A DNA stretch of 64,000 nucleotides. Origin: Pseudomonas nitroreducens NBRC 12694. Its GTDB lineage: Bacteria; Pseudomonadota; Gammaproteobacteria; Pseudomonadales; Pseudomonadaceae. The stretch covers positions 186,001-250,000 of the forward strand of contig NZ_BDAI01000003.1 in NCBI RefSeq assembly GCF_002091755.1. The letters run 5' to 3'. Shown in pieces: positions 55,896 to 64,000 of the stretch (position 1 is the stretch's first letter; each line of letters starts with the position of its first letter). A program made the position numbers and the translations under genes. The notes below the pieces were generated by a model that saw nothing but the letters and a program-made list of their open reading frames with translations, ran no database searches and had not been told where the DNA came from.

Positions 55896-55909
55896 TTCGG
55901 AAAACCGAA
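55896..55909. promoter_or_regulatory. AauR-type site 1 (TTCGGAAAACCGAA)
   Basis: TTCGG-AAAA-CCGAA is a perfect match to the reported AauR inverted repeat. It lies about 140 bp upstream of the predicted sigma-54 start, a normal enhancer distance. Confidence 0.75.
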
Positions 55910-55921
55910 CGACAAACAGGG

Positions 55922-56542
55922 TCAGACGTCCGGCTGACCGCCCCATTGCCCGCGCTGGAACGGCTGATCGCGATCGGCCAGGTGCGCGGCGATGCGCTCG
56001 AGCAATTGGTGCGTCGGAGCGCGTACGCCAGTGACGGTCTGCCCGAGAGCCAGCGCGAGGATCAGCAGCAGGGCGGCCGGATGGAAGGCCGGCAACTGCG
56101 CACGGGTGGCGGCGAGGAAGGCCGCGCTGGTGCCCAGGCCCAACGCCAGGCCGGCGTAGACCTCGGAGGGCGAGTGAACGTTGATCGCCAGCCGCGAGAG
56201 ACCGACCAGCACGGCGATCACTGCCGCCAGCGCGGCGGCGGCCAGGCCGGCGCGGCGCGTGGTGAAGAGCTGCGCGGCCAGCGTCGGCAGCACGGCACCA
56301 GCCAGCATGCTGTGCCCGGAGAAGCCGGTGAAGTTCAGGTTCGGAATTCCGATTCCCCAGCCCATGAACGCCAGCTTCGAACCGACCACCAGCGTGGTCG
56401 AGAATCCGAACAGCAGCAGCCACAGCCCGGCCTTTGCGGTCTGGCGGCGATACAGCAGCCAGCAGAAGACGAGCACGGCGGCCGGCGCCAGCAGGGAGCT
56501 GTCGCCGAGGCGGGTAATCATTGGCCAGAAGGACATGGGCAT
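55922..56542 (-). CDS. PAP2-family membrane phosphatase
   Basis: A 206-residue integral membrane protein with about six hydrophobic segments. Active-site block 2 is GFSGHSM (about 74-80) and block 3 is SRLAINVHSPSE (about 116-127), with the block 3 His. The usual KxxxxxxRP of block 1 is not obvious and the third acidic residue is Glu rather than Asp. Probable role is dephosphorylation of lipid phosphates at the inner membrane. Substrate unknown. Confidence 0.85.
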   Translation of the reverse strand: MPMSFWPMITRLGDSSLLAPAAVLVFCWLLYRRQTAKAGLWLLLFGFSTTLVVGSKLAFMGWGIGIPNLNFTGFSGHSMLAGAVLPTLAAQLFTTRRAGLAAAALAAVIAVLVGLSRLAINVHSPSEVYAGLALGLGTSAAFLAATRAQLPAFHPAALLLILALALGQTVTGVRAPTHQLLERIAAHLADRDQPFQRGQWGGQPDV

Positions 56543-56695
56543 GGGAAGGCGGGGCTGAGGCGGGCAACGTTAGCACAGCCCGGTGCCGTCCCCGAGAGCC
56601 GTGCGACGGGATGCGAGCCTGTGCGCATGCGCCAGCTTGGCCCCTGCGCCAGCCCTGGCCCACAATGGCGCCTTCAGTTCAAAGGAATGTTCGCC

Positions 56696-57289
56696 ATGGA
56701 AATGGAAAATCCCTACCGCGCCCCCGAAGCCCCATTGGTCGAGACGCATGCTGGCGCCGAACAGGCCAGCCGGTTCTTCGTCATCTCCATCACCAAGATG
56801 GTCGTGCTGTATGTGGCGACGCTGGGACTGTTCAACCTCTACTGGATGTACAAGCACTGGTCGATCCAGAAGCCGCACATGCCGCGCAAGATCAACCCGC
56901 CGCTGCGCAGCCTGTTCATGATCTTCTATATCCATTCCCTCGCCCGACGCGTGCACGAAGCGCTGCCGGAGGAACAGCGCAGGGCGTGGCGCTTTGGCAG
57001 CGACGCCACCTGGGCGGTGGTGCTGCTGATCCTCTCCAATGTCGCCGACAAGCTCACCAGCCGGATTCCCGAACTCAGCCACTACAGCCTGCCGTTCCTC
57101 ATCCTCGGTCTGGTGCCACTCATTCCGCTGACGAACATCCAGCGCCGCGCCAACGAGGCCAGCGGCGATCCGCTGGGCCAGGGCAACGCCTCGCTGACCC
57201 GCTACAACGTGCCCTTCCTGATCCTCGGCGGCCTACTCTGGGTGCTGATCCTGATCGGCTCGGTGGCGGAGTTCGCCGGCGTCGCCTGA
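56696..57289 (+). CDS. DUF4234-like membrane protein
   Basis: A 197-residue protein. The start ATG 56696 has AAGGA nine bases upstream; ATG 56687 is possible but too close to it. After a proline-rich N-terminus (MENPYRAPEAPL) comes a LFNLYWMYKHW block like DUF4234, then three to four membrane segments. Function unknown. It converges with ada and the two coding regions overlap by 57 nt. Confidence 0.8.
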   Translation: MEMENPYRAPEAPLVETHAGAEQASRFFVISITKMVVLYVATLGLFNLYWMYKHWSIQKPHMPRKINPPLRSLFMIFYIHSLARRVHEALPEEQRRAWRFGSDATWAVVLLILSNVADKLTSRIPELSHYSLPFLILGLVPLIPLTNIQRRANEASGDPLGQGNASLTRYNVPFLILGGLLWVLILIGSVAEFAGVA

Positions 57290-58321
57290 GCCGCCCTCGC
57301 GTCGCAGCAGTTCGCGCTTGCGCGGCAGGCCCCAGCGATAGCCGCCTTCGCCGGTGCCGCCGACCACGCGATGACACGGCACCAGCAGGCCGACGTTGTT
57401 GCTGGCGCAGGCGCGGGCGATGGCGCGCGGATGCGTGCCCAGCTCCTCGGCCAGCTCGCCGTAACGCCGAGTCTCGCCGCTGGGAATGCGCGTGAGGGCG
57501 CGCCAGACGCGCAGCTGGAAGGCGCTGCCGTGCAGGTCCAGCGGCAGGTGGGCGGCCTGTTCGGGCTCTTCCAGCTGGATGATCACCTCGCGCAGCCAGT
57601 CGCCCAGCCCCGTGTCGTCGCGGGTTCGCTCGGCGGCGGCGAAGCGTTCGGCCAACTGGCGTTCCAGCTCGCTGGCGTTGTCGGCGAAGAGCAGGGCGCA
57701 GACGCCCTTGTCGGTGGCCGCCAGCAGCACCAGCCCGAGCGGGCAGGGCGCGATGGCATAGCGCAGTCGTTCACCCGCGCCTTTCTGCCGGCGTTGTGCC
57801 GGGCTCAGTGGCGTGGCGCTTTCGTACAGGGCACGGGTGCCGGAGTAGCCGGCCTCCAGCGCGGCGTCGAGCACCGAGCGCGATTGCGGCAGGGCGGCAG
57901 CCAGGCGCTGCTCGCGGCGGGATTCCGCCCAGGCTCGGGGCGTGAGGCCGGTGCGGGCCTTGAAGGCGCGGGCCAGGTGCGAGGCGGAGAGACCGATACG
58001 GCTGGCCAGTTCGTCCAGGGTCAGGGGCTTCTCGGCCTTGTCGAGCAGCTCGCAGGCCGCAGCAACCAGCGCATCGAGTTGCTCGCGCGGGCTCGGGCCA
58101 CGCGGCGAGCAGCGCTTGCAGGGGCGGAAACCGGCAGCTTCGGCCGCCTCGGCGGCGCTATAGAAGGCCACGTTCTCCCGTGATGGCCGGCGTGCCGGGC
58201 AGTTCGGCCGGCAGTAGACGCCGGTGGAGCGCACGCTGAAGACGAAACGTCCCTCGTAACGCGCATCGCGCTCGCAGACCGCCTGCCAGCAGCGCTCGGG
58301 GTCAAGTCGGGTGGTCGTCAT
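57233..58321 (-). CDS. ada: Ada: bifunctional DNA repair methyltransferase and transcriptional regulator
   Basis: A 362-residue protein. N-terminal Ada zinc domain with the methyl-acceptor Cys set (GVYCRPNCPARRP, FRPCKRC; about 34-72), an AraC HTH (LTLDELASRIGLSASHLARAFKARTGLTPRAW; about 100-130) and a C-terminal O6-alkylguanine transferase with VPCHRVVGG (about 320-328). It repairs methylphosphotriesters and O6-methylguanine and, when methylated, activates alkylation genes. The last 19 residues (after LLRREG) are an unusual tail read antisense to the neighbouring gene. Confidence 0.95.
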   Translation of the reverse strand: MTTTRLDPERCWQAVCERDARYEGRFVFSVRSTGVYCRPNCPARRPSRENVAFYSAAEAAEAAGFRPCKRCSPRGPSPREQLDALVAAACELLDKAEKPLTLDELASRIGLSASHLARAFKARTGLTPRAWAESRREQRLAAALPQSRSVLDAALEAGYSGTRALYESATPLSPAQRRQKGAGERLRYAIAPCPLGLVLLAATDKGVCALLFADNASELERQLAERFAAAERTRDDTGLGDWLREVIIQLEEPEQAAHLPLDLHGSAFQLRVWRALTRIPSGETRRYGELAEELGTHPRAIARACASNNVGLLVPCHRVVGGTGEGGYRWGLPRKRELLRREGGSGDAGELRHRADQDQHPE

Positions 58322-58452
58322 GGCTGTCTCCGGGGCAATGGCCGTTGGGGAGATTCTCCGTCGGGCCTGGCGGAGCAGCAATCCGCATCGCGTTTTCAAA
58401 CTCGTTGTCGCCGGCCGGGCTACGCTTGCAGGGTATTCCCAGAGAGACCTCC

Positions 58453-60804
58453 ATGCCCTTGCGCCGATTCTGCCTGTGCTGCCTTCTGCTGCTCGTTGCG
58501 CTGTGCGCCCAGGCCCGAGCAGCAAGCCTGGCGCTGTCCGATGAGGAGCGTGCCTTCGTCACGGCCCACGAGCCGATCCGTGTCGGCCTGTTCCGCGCCG
58601 GCTGGCCGCCGTTCGAGGTGATCGACGAGTTCGACCAGTTCCATGGCATCAGCGCCGACTACCTGCAGCTGATCTCCGAGCGCCTGGGCATGAAGGTCCA
58701 GCCGGTGCTGTACAACACCTGGGAAGAGGTGCTGGCCGCGGTGAAGGCAGGCGAGGTGGACCTGCTGCCGTCCATGGCGGCCACCGACGAGCGCCAGCGC
58801 TTCCTGAGCTTTACCCAGCCCTACGTCACCACCAGCAGCCTGATCTTCGCCCGGCGCGACAGCACCATCCGCACGCTGGACGACCTGTCCGGCCGCCGGG
58901 TCGCGGTGGAGCAGGGCTATGCCGTCCATGAGCTGCTGGCCAAGGCGGTGCCGGGGATCGACTTCGTGCTGGCGGAGGATTCGCCCAGCGCGCTCAAGGC
59001 CGTCTCCATCGGGCGGGCCGATGCCTATGTGGGCAACCTCATCACCTCGACCTTCCTGATCGAGCAGCTCGGCCTGTCCAACATGGAAGTGCGCGGCGAT
59101 AGCGGGCTGGGCAATAGCCAGGTGCGCTTCGCCACGCGCAAGGAGCTGGAGCCGCTGGTGCCGCTGCTGGACCGCGCACTGAACAACATCACCCGCAATG
59201 AGCAGGAGGCGATCCAGGCGCGCTGGTTGCCGTCGCTGGACGTCTTCGACTGGATGCACCTGCTGCAGATCGCCTGGCCCTGGGTTGTGGGCGTGCTGGC
59301 CCTGCTGACCTTCGTGCTGGTGTGGAACCGCCGGCTGTCGATCCAGGTGGCCGAGCGCGCGCGCGCCGAAGCAGAGGAGCGGCGCCAGCGCAGCACTCTG
59401 CTGGCGTTGATCAACTCGATCCCCGACCCGATCTGGTTCAAGGACACCCAGGGCCGTTACCTGGGGGTCAACCAGGCCTTCGCCGACTGCCTGGGGCGCG
59501 CGCCGGAGGACATCGTCGGGCGCAGCGACCAGCAGATGTTCAGCCGCGCGGCCGGCGCCGGCCGGCAGGAGCGCGACCGCCAGGCGCTCAACGAGAGCGA
59601 GCCCTATGCCAGCGAAGGCTGGGTGGTCTATCCGGATGGCCGGCGGGTGCTCTTCGATACCCTGCGCAGTGCCTTCCACGACGACCACGGGCGGCTGCTC
59701 GGCCTGGTCGGCGTCAGCCGCGACGTCACCGCGCGCAAGGCCACCGAACTGGCGCTGGCCGAGGCCCGCGACCTGGCGGAAGAGGCGGCGCAGCTCAAGA
59801 GCGACTTCCTGGCCAACATGAGCCATGAGATCCGCACGCCGCTGAACATCATCATCGGCCTGGCGCACCTGCTCCAGGAGACCACCCTGGACCCGCAACA
59901 GGTGGACTACCTGGGCAAGATCCAGGGCTCGGGCCAGTACCTGCTGGAGCTGATCAGCGACATCCTCGACCTGTCGCGCGTGGAAGCGGGCAAGCTGGAG
60001 TTCGAGCACATCCCCTTCGACCTGGAGCGTCTGCTCGGCGAGCTGTTCGACCTGTTCAACATCCGCGCCGCGAGCAAGGGCCTGGCGGTGCGTTGCGAGA
60101 TCGACCCGCGGGTGCCCGCCCAGGTGGTGGGGGATTCGTTGCGCCTGCGGCAGATCCTGATGAACTACGGCAACAACGCACTGAAATTCACCGAGCAGGG
60201 CGAGGTGGTGCTGATCGTCCGCCTGGAGGACGAGGACGAAGACAGCCTGCAGCTCTACTTCGCCTTCCGCGATACCGGCATCGGCATCTCCGAGCCGCAG
60301 CAGGAGCGCCTGTTCGAATCCTTCCAGCAGGCGGACAGCTCGATCACCCGCCGTTACGGCGGCTCCGGCCTGGGCCTGGCGATCTGCAGGAAACTGGCAG
60401 AGGCGATGGGCGGCAGCGTCGGCGTGGAGAGCGAGCCGAACCGTGGCAGCCTGTTCTGGTGCCGGCTGCCCATGGGGCGGGTCGACGACTCGGCCAGCCT
60501 GAGTCTGCAGAACATCAGCCACGAACCGCTGCCGGTGCCCATGCTGCCGGCAGCGGCGGCGGCGCCTGCGCTGCTGGAGAGCGGCAACGACGCCGAGGTC
60601 GAACAGGTCTGCCGGCGCCTGGCGCACCTGCTGGCCGCCGACGACCCGCGCGCAGGGAGGTTGCTCGGCGAACGTGCAAGCCTGCTGCGCAGCGTCTTCA
60701 ATGAGGGCTATGAGGGCATCGCCACGAGCGTGCGGCGCTTCGAGTTCGAGCGGGCCCTGGAGAGTCTGGTGAATCTCGCGAGGGAGCGCGATATCCGTAT
60801 ATGA
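58453..60804 (+). CDS. Sensor histidine kinase with periplasmic solute-binding (SBP_bac_3) domain and PAS
   Basis: A 783-residue kinase. ATG 58453 gives a signal peptide (1-22), then a periplasmic amino-acid-type binding domain (about 35-270: PIRVGLFRAGWPPFEVIDEFDQFHG, GRADAYVGNLITS), a membrane segment (about 282-302), a PAS domain (about 325-440), a HisKA H-box (ANMSHEIRTPLN) and a catalytic domain (N-box ILMNYGNNALKF; DTGIGIS; GGSGLGLAI). There is no receiver domain. Its C-terminal 80 residues look helical. The HD-GYP regulator 98 bp downstream is its likely partner. Confidence 0.92.
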   Translation: MPLRRFCLCCLLLLVALCAQARAASLALSDEERAFVTAHEPIRVGLFRAGWPPFEVIDEFDQFHGISADYLQLISERLGMKVQPVLYNTWEEVLAAVKAGEVDLLPSMAATDERQRFLSFTQPYVTTSSLIFARRDSTIRTLDDLSGRRVAVEQGYAVHELLAKAVPGIDFVLAEDSPSALKAVSIGRADAYVGNLITSTFLIEQLGLSNMEVRGDSGLGNSQVRFATRKELEPLVPLLDRALNNITRNEQEAIQARWLPSLDVFDWMHLLQIAWPWVVGVLALLTFVLVWNRRLSIQVAERARAEAEERRQRSTLLALINSIPDPIWFKDTQGRYLGVNQAFADCLGRAPEDIVGRSDQQMFSRAAGAGRQERDRQALNESEPYASEGWVVYPDGRRVLFDTLRSAFHDDHGRLLGLVGVSRDVTARKATELALAEARDLAEEAAQLKSDFLANMSHEIRTPLNIIIGLAHLLQETTLDPQQVDYLGKIQGSGQYLLELISDILDLSRVEAGKLEFEHIPFDLERLLGELFDLFNIRAASKGLAVRCEIDPRVPAQVVGDSLRLRQILMNYGNNALKFTEQGEVVLIVRLEDEDEDSLQLYFAFRDTGIGISEPQQERLFESFQQADSSITRRYGGSGLGLAICRKLAEAMGGSVGVESEPNRGSLFWCRLPMGRVDDSASLSLQNISHEPLPVPMLPAAAAAPALLESGNDAEVEQVCRRLAHLLAADDPRAGRLLGERASLLRSVFNEGYEGIATSVRRFEFERALESLVNLARERDIRI

Positions 60805-60902
60805 AGTGGCAGATAGGGAAATGCGGGACAGGAACACGCGGACAGGGCGGTGGTCCGATCCCCCATGGCATGTCACGAATCTGACCGATGCGAGGAGTTG
60901 CG

Positions 60903-62084
60903 ATGGATAGCATGCTGGACCGGCCGGAGCAGGAGATGATCCTGGTGGTGGATGATCAGCCGGACAATCTGATGCTCATGAGCGAACTGCTGATGGACCG
61001 TTACCAGGTGCGCGTCGCCGCCAGCGGGCCGAAGGCGCTGCGCCTGATGCAGAGCGATCCGCGCCCGGACCTGGTGTTGCTCGACATCATGATGCCGGAG
61101 ATGGACGGCTACGAAGTCTGCCGCCAGCTCAAGGCCGACCCGCTGACCCGCGACATCCCGGTGATCTTCCTTACCGGCATGGTCAGCCCCGCCGACGAGC
61201 AGAAGGGCCTGGACCTGGGGGCGGTGGACTACCTGACCAAGCCGATCAGCCCGCCGGTGACCCTGGCGCGCATCCGCGCGCACCTGAATCTGAAAGCCAA
61301 TTCCGATTTCCTGCGCGACAAGAGCGAGTACCTGGAACTCGAGGTGCGTCGCCGCGCCCGCGAGCTGCAGGCCATCCAGGACGCCACCCTGGAAGCCATG
61401 GCGACCCTCTGCGACCTGCGCGACAACCCCCACAGCAACCACCTGGTGCGCATCGAGCACTACATGCGCCTGCTGGGCAGCGCGCTGTCGCTGCACAGCG
61501 AGTTCGCCGCCGAGCTGTCAGTGGAGAACATCGAGTTGCTGGTGCGCTCGGCGCAGCTGCACGACATCGGCAAGGTCGCCGTGCCCGACCGAATCCTGCA
61601 CAGCCCCGGCCAGTTGGAAGAGGCCGACCGGTTGATTCTCGAAAGCCACACCACCGTTGGTCGAGATGCCCTGGCGGCGGCCGAGCGCAAGCTGGGCTCC
61701 CCGGCGGATTTCCTGCGTTTCGCCAAGGAAATCGCCTACAGCCACCACGAGCACTGGGATGGCAGCGGCTTCCCGGCGGGCCTGGCTGGCGAGCAGATTC
61801 CTCTGGGCGCGCGGATGCTCTCGCTGATCGATTGCTATGACGAATTCACTTGCCGCCATGCCTATCGCACCTCGCTGACCCCGGACGAAGCCGCCGAGCG
61901 CATCAAGGCCGGCGCCGGCAGCCAGTTCGACCCGCGCGTGGTGGAGGCTTTCGGGGAAGTCGCCGAAGGCTTTGCCAACATTGCCCAGCGTTACGCCGAC
62001 AGTGACGAAGCGCTGGGGCTGGAACTGCAGCGCCTGGAAGATGCCGTGACCGAAAGTATCGAGTTGACGCCGCCTGAGCCCTGA
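60903..62084 (+). CDS. Response regulator with HD-GYP-like output domain
   Basis: A 393-residue protein. ATG 60903 follows GAGGAG. Residues about 12-130 are a receiver (phospho-acceptor D61 in LLDIMMPEM; Lys in LTKPIS). Residues about 160-360 are an HD-GYP domain with HDIGK (220-224) and HHEHWDGSGFPAGL, where the diagnostic GYP is GFP. HD-GYP enzymes hydrolyse cyclic-di-GMP. It is paired with the sensor kinase upstream. Whether the Tyr-to-Phe change affects activity or partner binding cannot be told. Confidence 0.92.
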   Translation: MDSMLDRPEQEMILVVDDQPDNLMLMSELLMDRYQVRVAASGPKALRLMQSDPRPDLVLLDIMMPEMDGYEVCRQLKADPLTRDIPVIFLTGMVSPADEQKGLDLGAVDYLTKPISPPVTLARIRAHLNLKANSDFLRDKSEYLELEVRRRARELQAIQDATLEAMATLCDLRDNPHSNHLVRIEHYMRLLGSALSLHSEFAAELSVENIELLVRSAQLHDIGKVAVPDRILHSPGQLEEADRLILESHTTVGRDALAAAERKLGSPADFLRFAKEIAYSHHEHWDGSGFPAGLAGEQIPLGARMLSLIDCYDEFTCRHAYRTSLTPDEAAERIKAGAGSQFDPRVVEAFGEVAEGFANIAQRYADSDEALGLELQRLEDAVTESIELTPPEP

Positions 62085-62156
62085 TCGTACTGGGCGGTTG
62101 TCGATGATTGCCGTATAAGGAGCGCAGCGCCCCAGAGAGGTACGCCAGGAAGCCCG

Positions 62157-63053
62157 ATGAAGACCCCGAAACGCCTAGAGCCGTTGATCGAAGACGGCCT
62201 GATCGACGAAGTATTGCGGCCGCTGATGAGCGGCAAGGAAGCAGCGGTCTATGTAGTGCGCTGCGGCGAAGAGCTGCGCTGCGCCAAGGTCTACAAGGAA
62301 GCGAACAAGCGCAGCTTCCGCCAGGCCGCCGAGTACCAGGAAGGCCGCAAGGTGCGCAACAGCCGCCAGGCGCGCGCCATGGCCAAGGGCACCAAGTACG
62401 GCCGCAAGGAGCAGGAAGACGCCTGGCAGAACGCCGAGGTGGCTGCGCTGTTCCGCCTGGCCAACGCCGGAGTGCGGGTGCCCAAGCCCTACGACTTCCT
62501 TGACGGCGTACTGCTGATGGAGATGGTTGCCGACGAAGACGGTGACGCCGCGCCGCGTCTGAACGACGTGGTGATGGAGCCGGAGCTGGCCCGCGACTTC
62601 CACGAATTCCTCATCCGCCAGATCGTCATGATGCTCTGCGCGGGCCTGGTGCACGGCGACCTGTCGGAGTTCAACGTACTGGTCGGCCCGGATGGCCCGG
62701 TGATCATCGACCTGCCGCAGGCCGTCGATGCCGCCGGCAACAACCACGCCTTCCGTATGCTGGAGCGCGACGTGGGCAACATGGCTGCCTACTTCGGCCG
62801 CTTCGCCCCGGAGCTCAGGTACACGCACTACGCCAAGGAAATGTGGGCGCTCTACGAGGACGGCAAGTTGCTGCCGGATACCGAGTTGACCGGGCATTTC
62901 GACGACCCGGAAGACGAGGCGGATGTGGACTCCGTGCTGCGGGAGATCGCCGACGCCATGCGCGAGCAGGAACGTCGCGAAGCTGGCCGCGCTGCCCAGG
63001 ATTCCCCGCAGAAGAGCGACGAGCCACCGCCTCCGCCTTGGGAGCAGGCCTGA
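62157..63053 (+). CDS. RIO-type serine protein kinase
   Basis: A 298-residue RIO1-like kinase: GKEAAVYVV nucleotide loop, ATP Lys in CAKVYK (K44), catalytic LVHGDLSEFNVLV (H166-D168, N173) and the metal site VIIDLPQAVD (D185). The C-terminal tail is acidic and rich in Pro. RIO kinases are essential ribosome-biogenesis enzymes in archaea and eukaryotes; the role in bacteria is unknown. It overlaps the next gene by one base (TGATG). Confidence 0.93.
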   Translation: MKTPKRLEPLIEDGLIDEVLRPLMSGKEAAVYVVRCGEELRCAKVYKEANKRSFRQAAEYQEGRKVRNSRQARAMAKGTKYGRKEQEDAWQNAEVAALFRLANAGVRVPKPYDFLDGVLLMEMVADEDGDAAPRLNDVVMEPELARDFHEFLIRQIVMMLCAGLVHGDLSEFNVLVGPDGPVIIDLPQAVDAAGNNHAFRMLERDVGNMAAYFGRFAPELRYTHYAKEMWALYEDGKLLPDTELTGHFDDPEDEADVDSVLREIADAMREQERREAGRAAQDSPQKSDEPPPPPWEQA

Positions 63054-63610
63054 TGCCACCGCCCGGCGAGAGGAAGCTTCTCGCGCTGATCGCCGGGCAA
63101 CCTGAACGCATGCACCTGCTGCGCGTCGTGCGGGATCACGGCCCCGCGGGCGCCTGGATTGCGGCGGGCTTCGTGCGCAACGCGGTGTGGGACGCCTTGC
63201 ATGGCTATGGCGAACCCACGCCGTTGAGCGATATCGATGTGCTGTATTTCTCTGCCGACTGCCTGGAGCCCGAAGCGGATTACGCCTGGGAGCGTCGGCT
63301 GCTGGGCGTCTGCACGGATGTACCCTGGTCCGTGCGTAACCAGGCGCGGATGCATCTGCGCAACGGCGACTCGCCCTACCGAGATTGCGCCGACGCCATG
63401 ATCCATTGGCCGGAAGTCTGCACCGTTGTGGCCGTTCGGCTGAGCGACGAGTCCCTGCAACTACTGGCGCCGCTGGGCATCGATGACATCTGGGAACTGC
63501 GCGTCAGGCCCACCGAGCACTTCCGCGGCAAGCCGGACATCTACCGCGCACGCCTCGCCGCCAAGAACTGGCCGGCGCGCTGGCCGAAACTACGTATCGA
63601 GCCCTTGTAG
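63053..63610 (+). CDS. Nucleotidyltransferase-family protein (DUF925 type)
   Basis: A 185-residue protein with the nucleotidyltransferase-like block AWIAAGFVRNAVWDALHG followed by LSDIDVLYF (carboxylate pair D-I-D), and conserved WSVRNQARMHLRNGD and RPTEHFRGKPDIYRARLAAKNW. The family is related to minimal nucleotidyltransferases; substrate unknown. Its start overlaps the RIO kinase stop, so the two are co-expressed. Confidence 0.9.
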   Translation: MPPPGERKLLALIAGQPERMHLLRVVRDHGPAGAWIAAGFVRNAVWDALHGYGEPTPLSDIDVLYFSADCLEPEADYAWERRLLGVCTDVPWSVRNQARMHLRNGDSPYRDCADAMIHWPEVCTVVAVRLSDESLQLLAPLGIDDIWELRVRPTEHFRGKPDIYRARLAAKNWPARWPKLRIEPL

Positions 63611-63630
63611 GAGCGGGCTTGCTCGCGAGC
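63607..63630 (+). repeat. REP element
   Basis: GTAGGAGCGGGCTTGCTCGCGAGC, two bases different from the other full copies. It begins inside the nucleotidyltransferase stop codon. Confidence 0.8.
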
Positions 63631-63766
63631 TCTGGCGTTCCGGTGCACGTGGCGGGATGAAAGATCCCACGAAGATCATCTCGGAAAACTGTAAGGCCGC
63701 AACTGTATCCATACATTTCAGGCGTGGGCTGGTAGTTTTCCGGTATCCCACCCCGAGCGCTCTGCC

Positions 63767-64000
63767 ATGCCCCTTCGCCACGTTCTCCTCGCCTTGCTGG
63801 TCACCTTGATCTGGGGCGTCAACTTCGTCGTGATCAAGGTCGGCCTGCATGACTTCCCGCCTCTGCTGTTCTGCGCCCTGCGCTTCGCCCTGGCGGCGTT
63901 GCCACTGATCTTCCTGCGCGGCCCGCTGCCGGCACCGTTCTGGCGCATCGTGCAGATCGGTGTGCTGCTGGGCGTGGTCAAGTTCGGCCTGCTGTTCGTC
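63767..64000 (+). CDS. EamA/DMT-family transporter (partial, runs off the window)
   Basis: The first 78 codons of a membrane transporter, from ATG 63767 to the window edge. The N-terminus (VTLIWGVNFVVIKVGLHDFPPLLFCALRF) is the EamA first and second helix signature, as in RhaT/YdcZ-type drug or metabolite exporters. Substrate unknown. Confidence 0.85.
   Translation, partial: MPLRHVLLALLVTLIWGVNFVVIKVGLHDFPPLLFCALRFALAALPLIFLRGPLPAPFWRIVQIGVLLGVVKFGLLFV

Noticed and set aside
58420..60876. An 818-codon minus-strand frame over the sensor kinase
   Set aside because: Antisense shadow of a kinase with all boxes intact; rich in Gln and Val without domain.

Overview
The window is 64 kb of high-GC chromosomal DNA from a Pseudomonas. 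The reasons are the codon bias, the gene content (Pseudomonas-type eat-eutBC with an EatR-like activator, AauRS with the AatJQMP transporter, an acnD/prpF propionate cluster, type IV minor pilins) and several copies of the Pseudomonas REP palindrome. From memory, much of 4.4-33.7 kb follows the order around ispA, ppa, mpl and ubiX in P. aeruginosa. The blocks at 0-4.3, 10.5-16.7, 34-40.9 and 47.4-55.7 kb lie elsewhere in that species. No rRNA, tRNA, CRISPR array, phage or complete insertion sequence was seen.

Layout. 1-4.3 kb: hydroxyproline catabolism (epimerase, three-subunit D-hydroxyproline dehydrogenase running off the left edge, GntR regulator). 4.4-10.4 kb: housekeeping genes (ispA, xseB, START-domain protein, ppa, mtfA, dedA, amino-acid-type binding protein, GNAT). 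10.5-16.7 kb: a six-gene minor pilin/PilY1 operon. 16.9-26.0 kb: ethanolamine use (eutC, eutB, eat, an AraC regulator, aldehyde dehydrogenase and the sigma-54 activator EatR). 26.2-33.7 kb: mpl, ubiX, a YceK-like lipoprotein, a Rossmann oxidoreductase, a MORN-caspase lipoprotein, a MaoC hydratase, an LrgA/LrgB pair and a Lon-N-domain protein. 34-40.9 kb: the 2-methylcitrate cycle (prpR-type GntR, prpB, prpC, acnD, prpF). 41-47.3 kb: accessory genes (membrane protein and methyltransferase, two small tandem paralogues, an NmrA-like oxidoreductase divergent from an AraC regulator, a secreted beta-propeller, an acidic protein). 47.4-55.7 kb: acidic amino acid sensing and uptake (aauR, aauS, ggt, aatPMQJ). 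55.9-64 kb: PAP2 phosphatase, DUF4234-like protein, Ada, a periplasmic-sensor kinase with an HD-GYP-like response regulator, a RIO kinase, a nucleotidyltransferase and the start of an EamA transporter.

How the parts work together. Four catabolic modules sit beside their own regulators and give pyruvate, acetyl-CoA, 2-oxoglutarate or TCA-cycle intermediates from hydroxyproline, ethanolamine, propionate and glutamate/aspartate/glutathione. Two of them carry readable sigma-54 promoters. The aat operon has a near-consensus -24/-12 element and two upstream inverted repeats of the type reported for AauR. The ethanolamine aldehyde dehydrogenase has a -24/-12 element facing away from eatR. The prpR-type operon has two TGTCGACA palindromes seven helical turns apart.

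Most notable: a lipid-anchored protein joining about eleven MORN repeats to an intact caspase-fold His/Cys dyad; a relocated or second minor-pilin operon whose PilY1 seems to lack the calcium loop; an ethanolamine operon split by an AraC gene; tandem small paralogues of unknown function; a kinase/HD-GFP pair; variant GAFTGA loops in both sigma-54 activators; and a 141-bp terminal-inverted-repeat element. Nothing in the window is clearly a new defence or mobile system.
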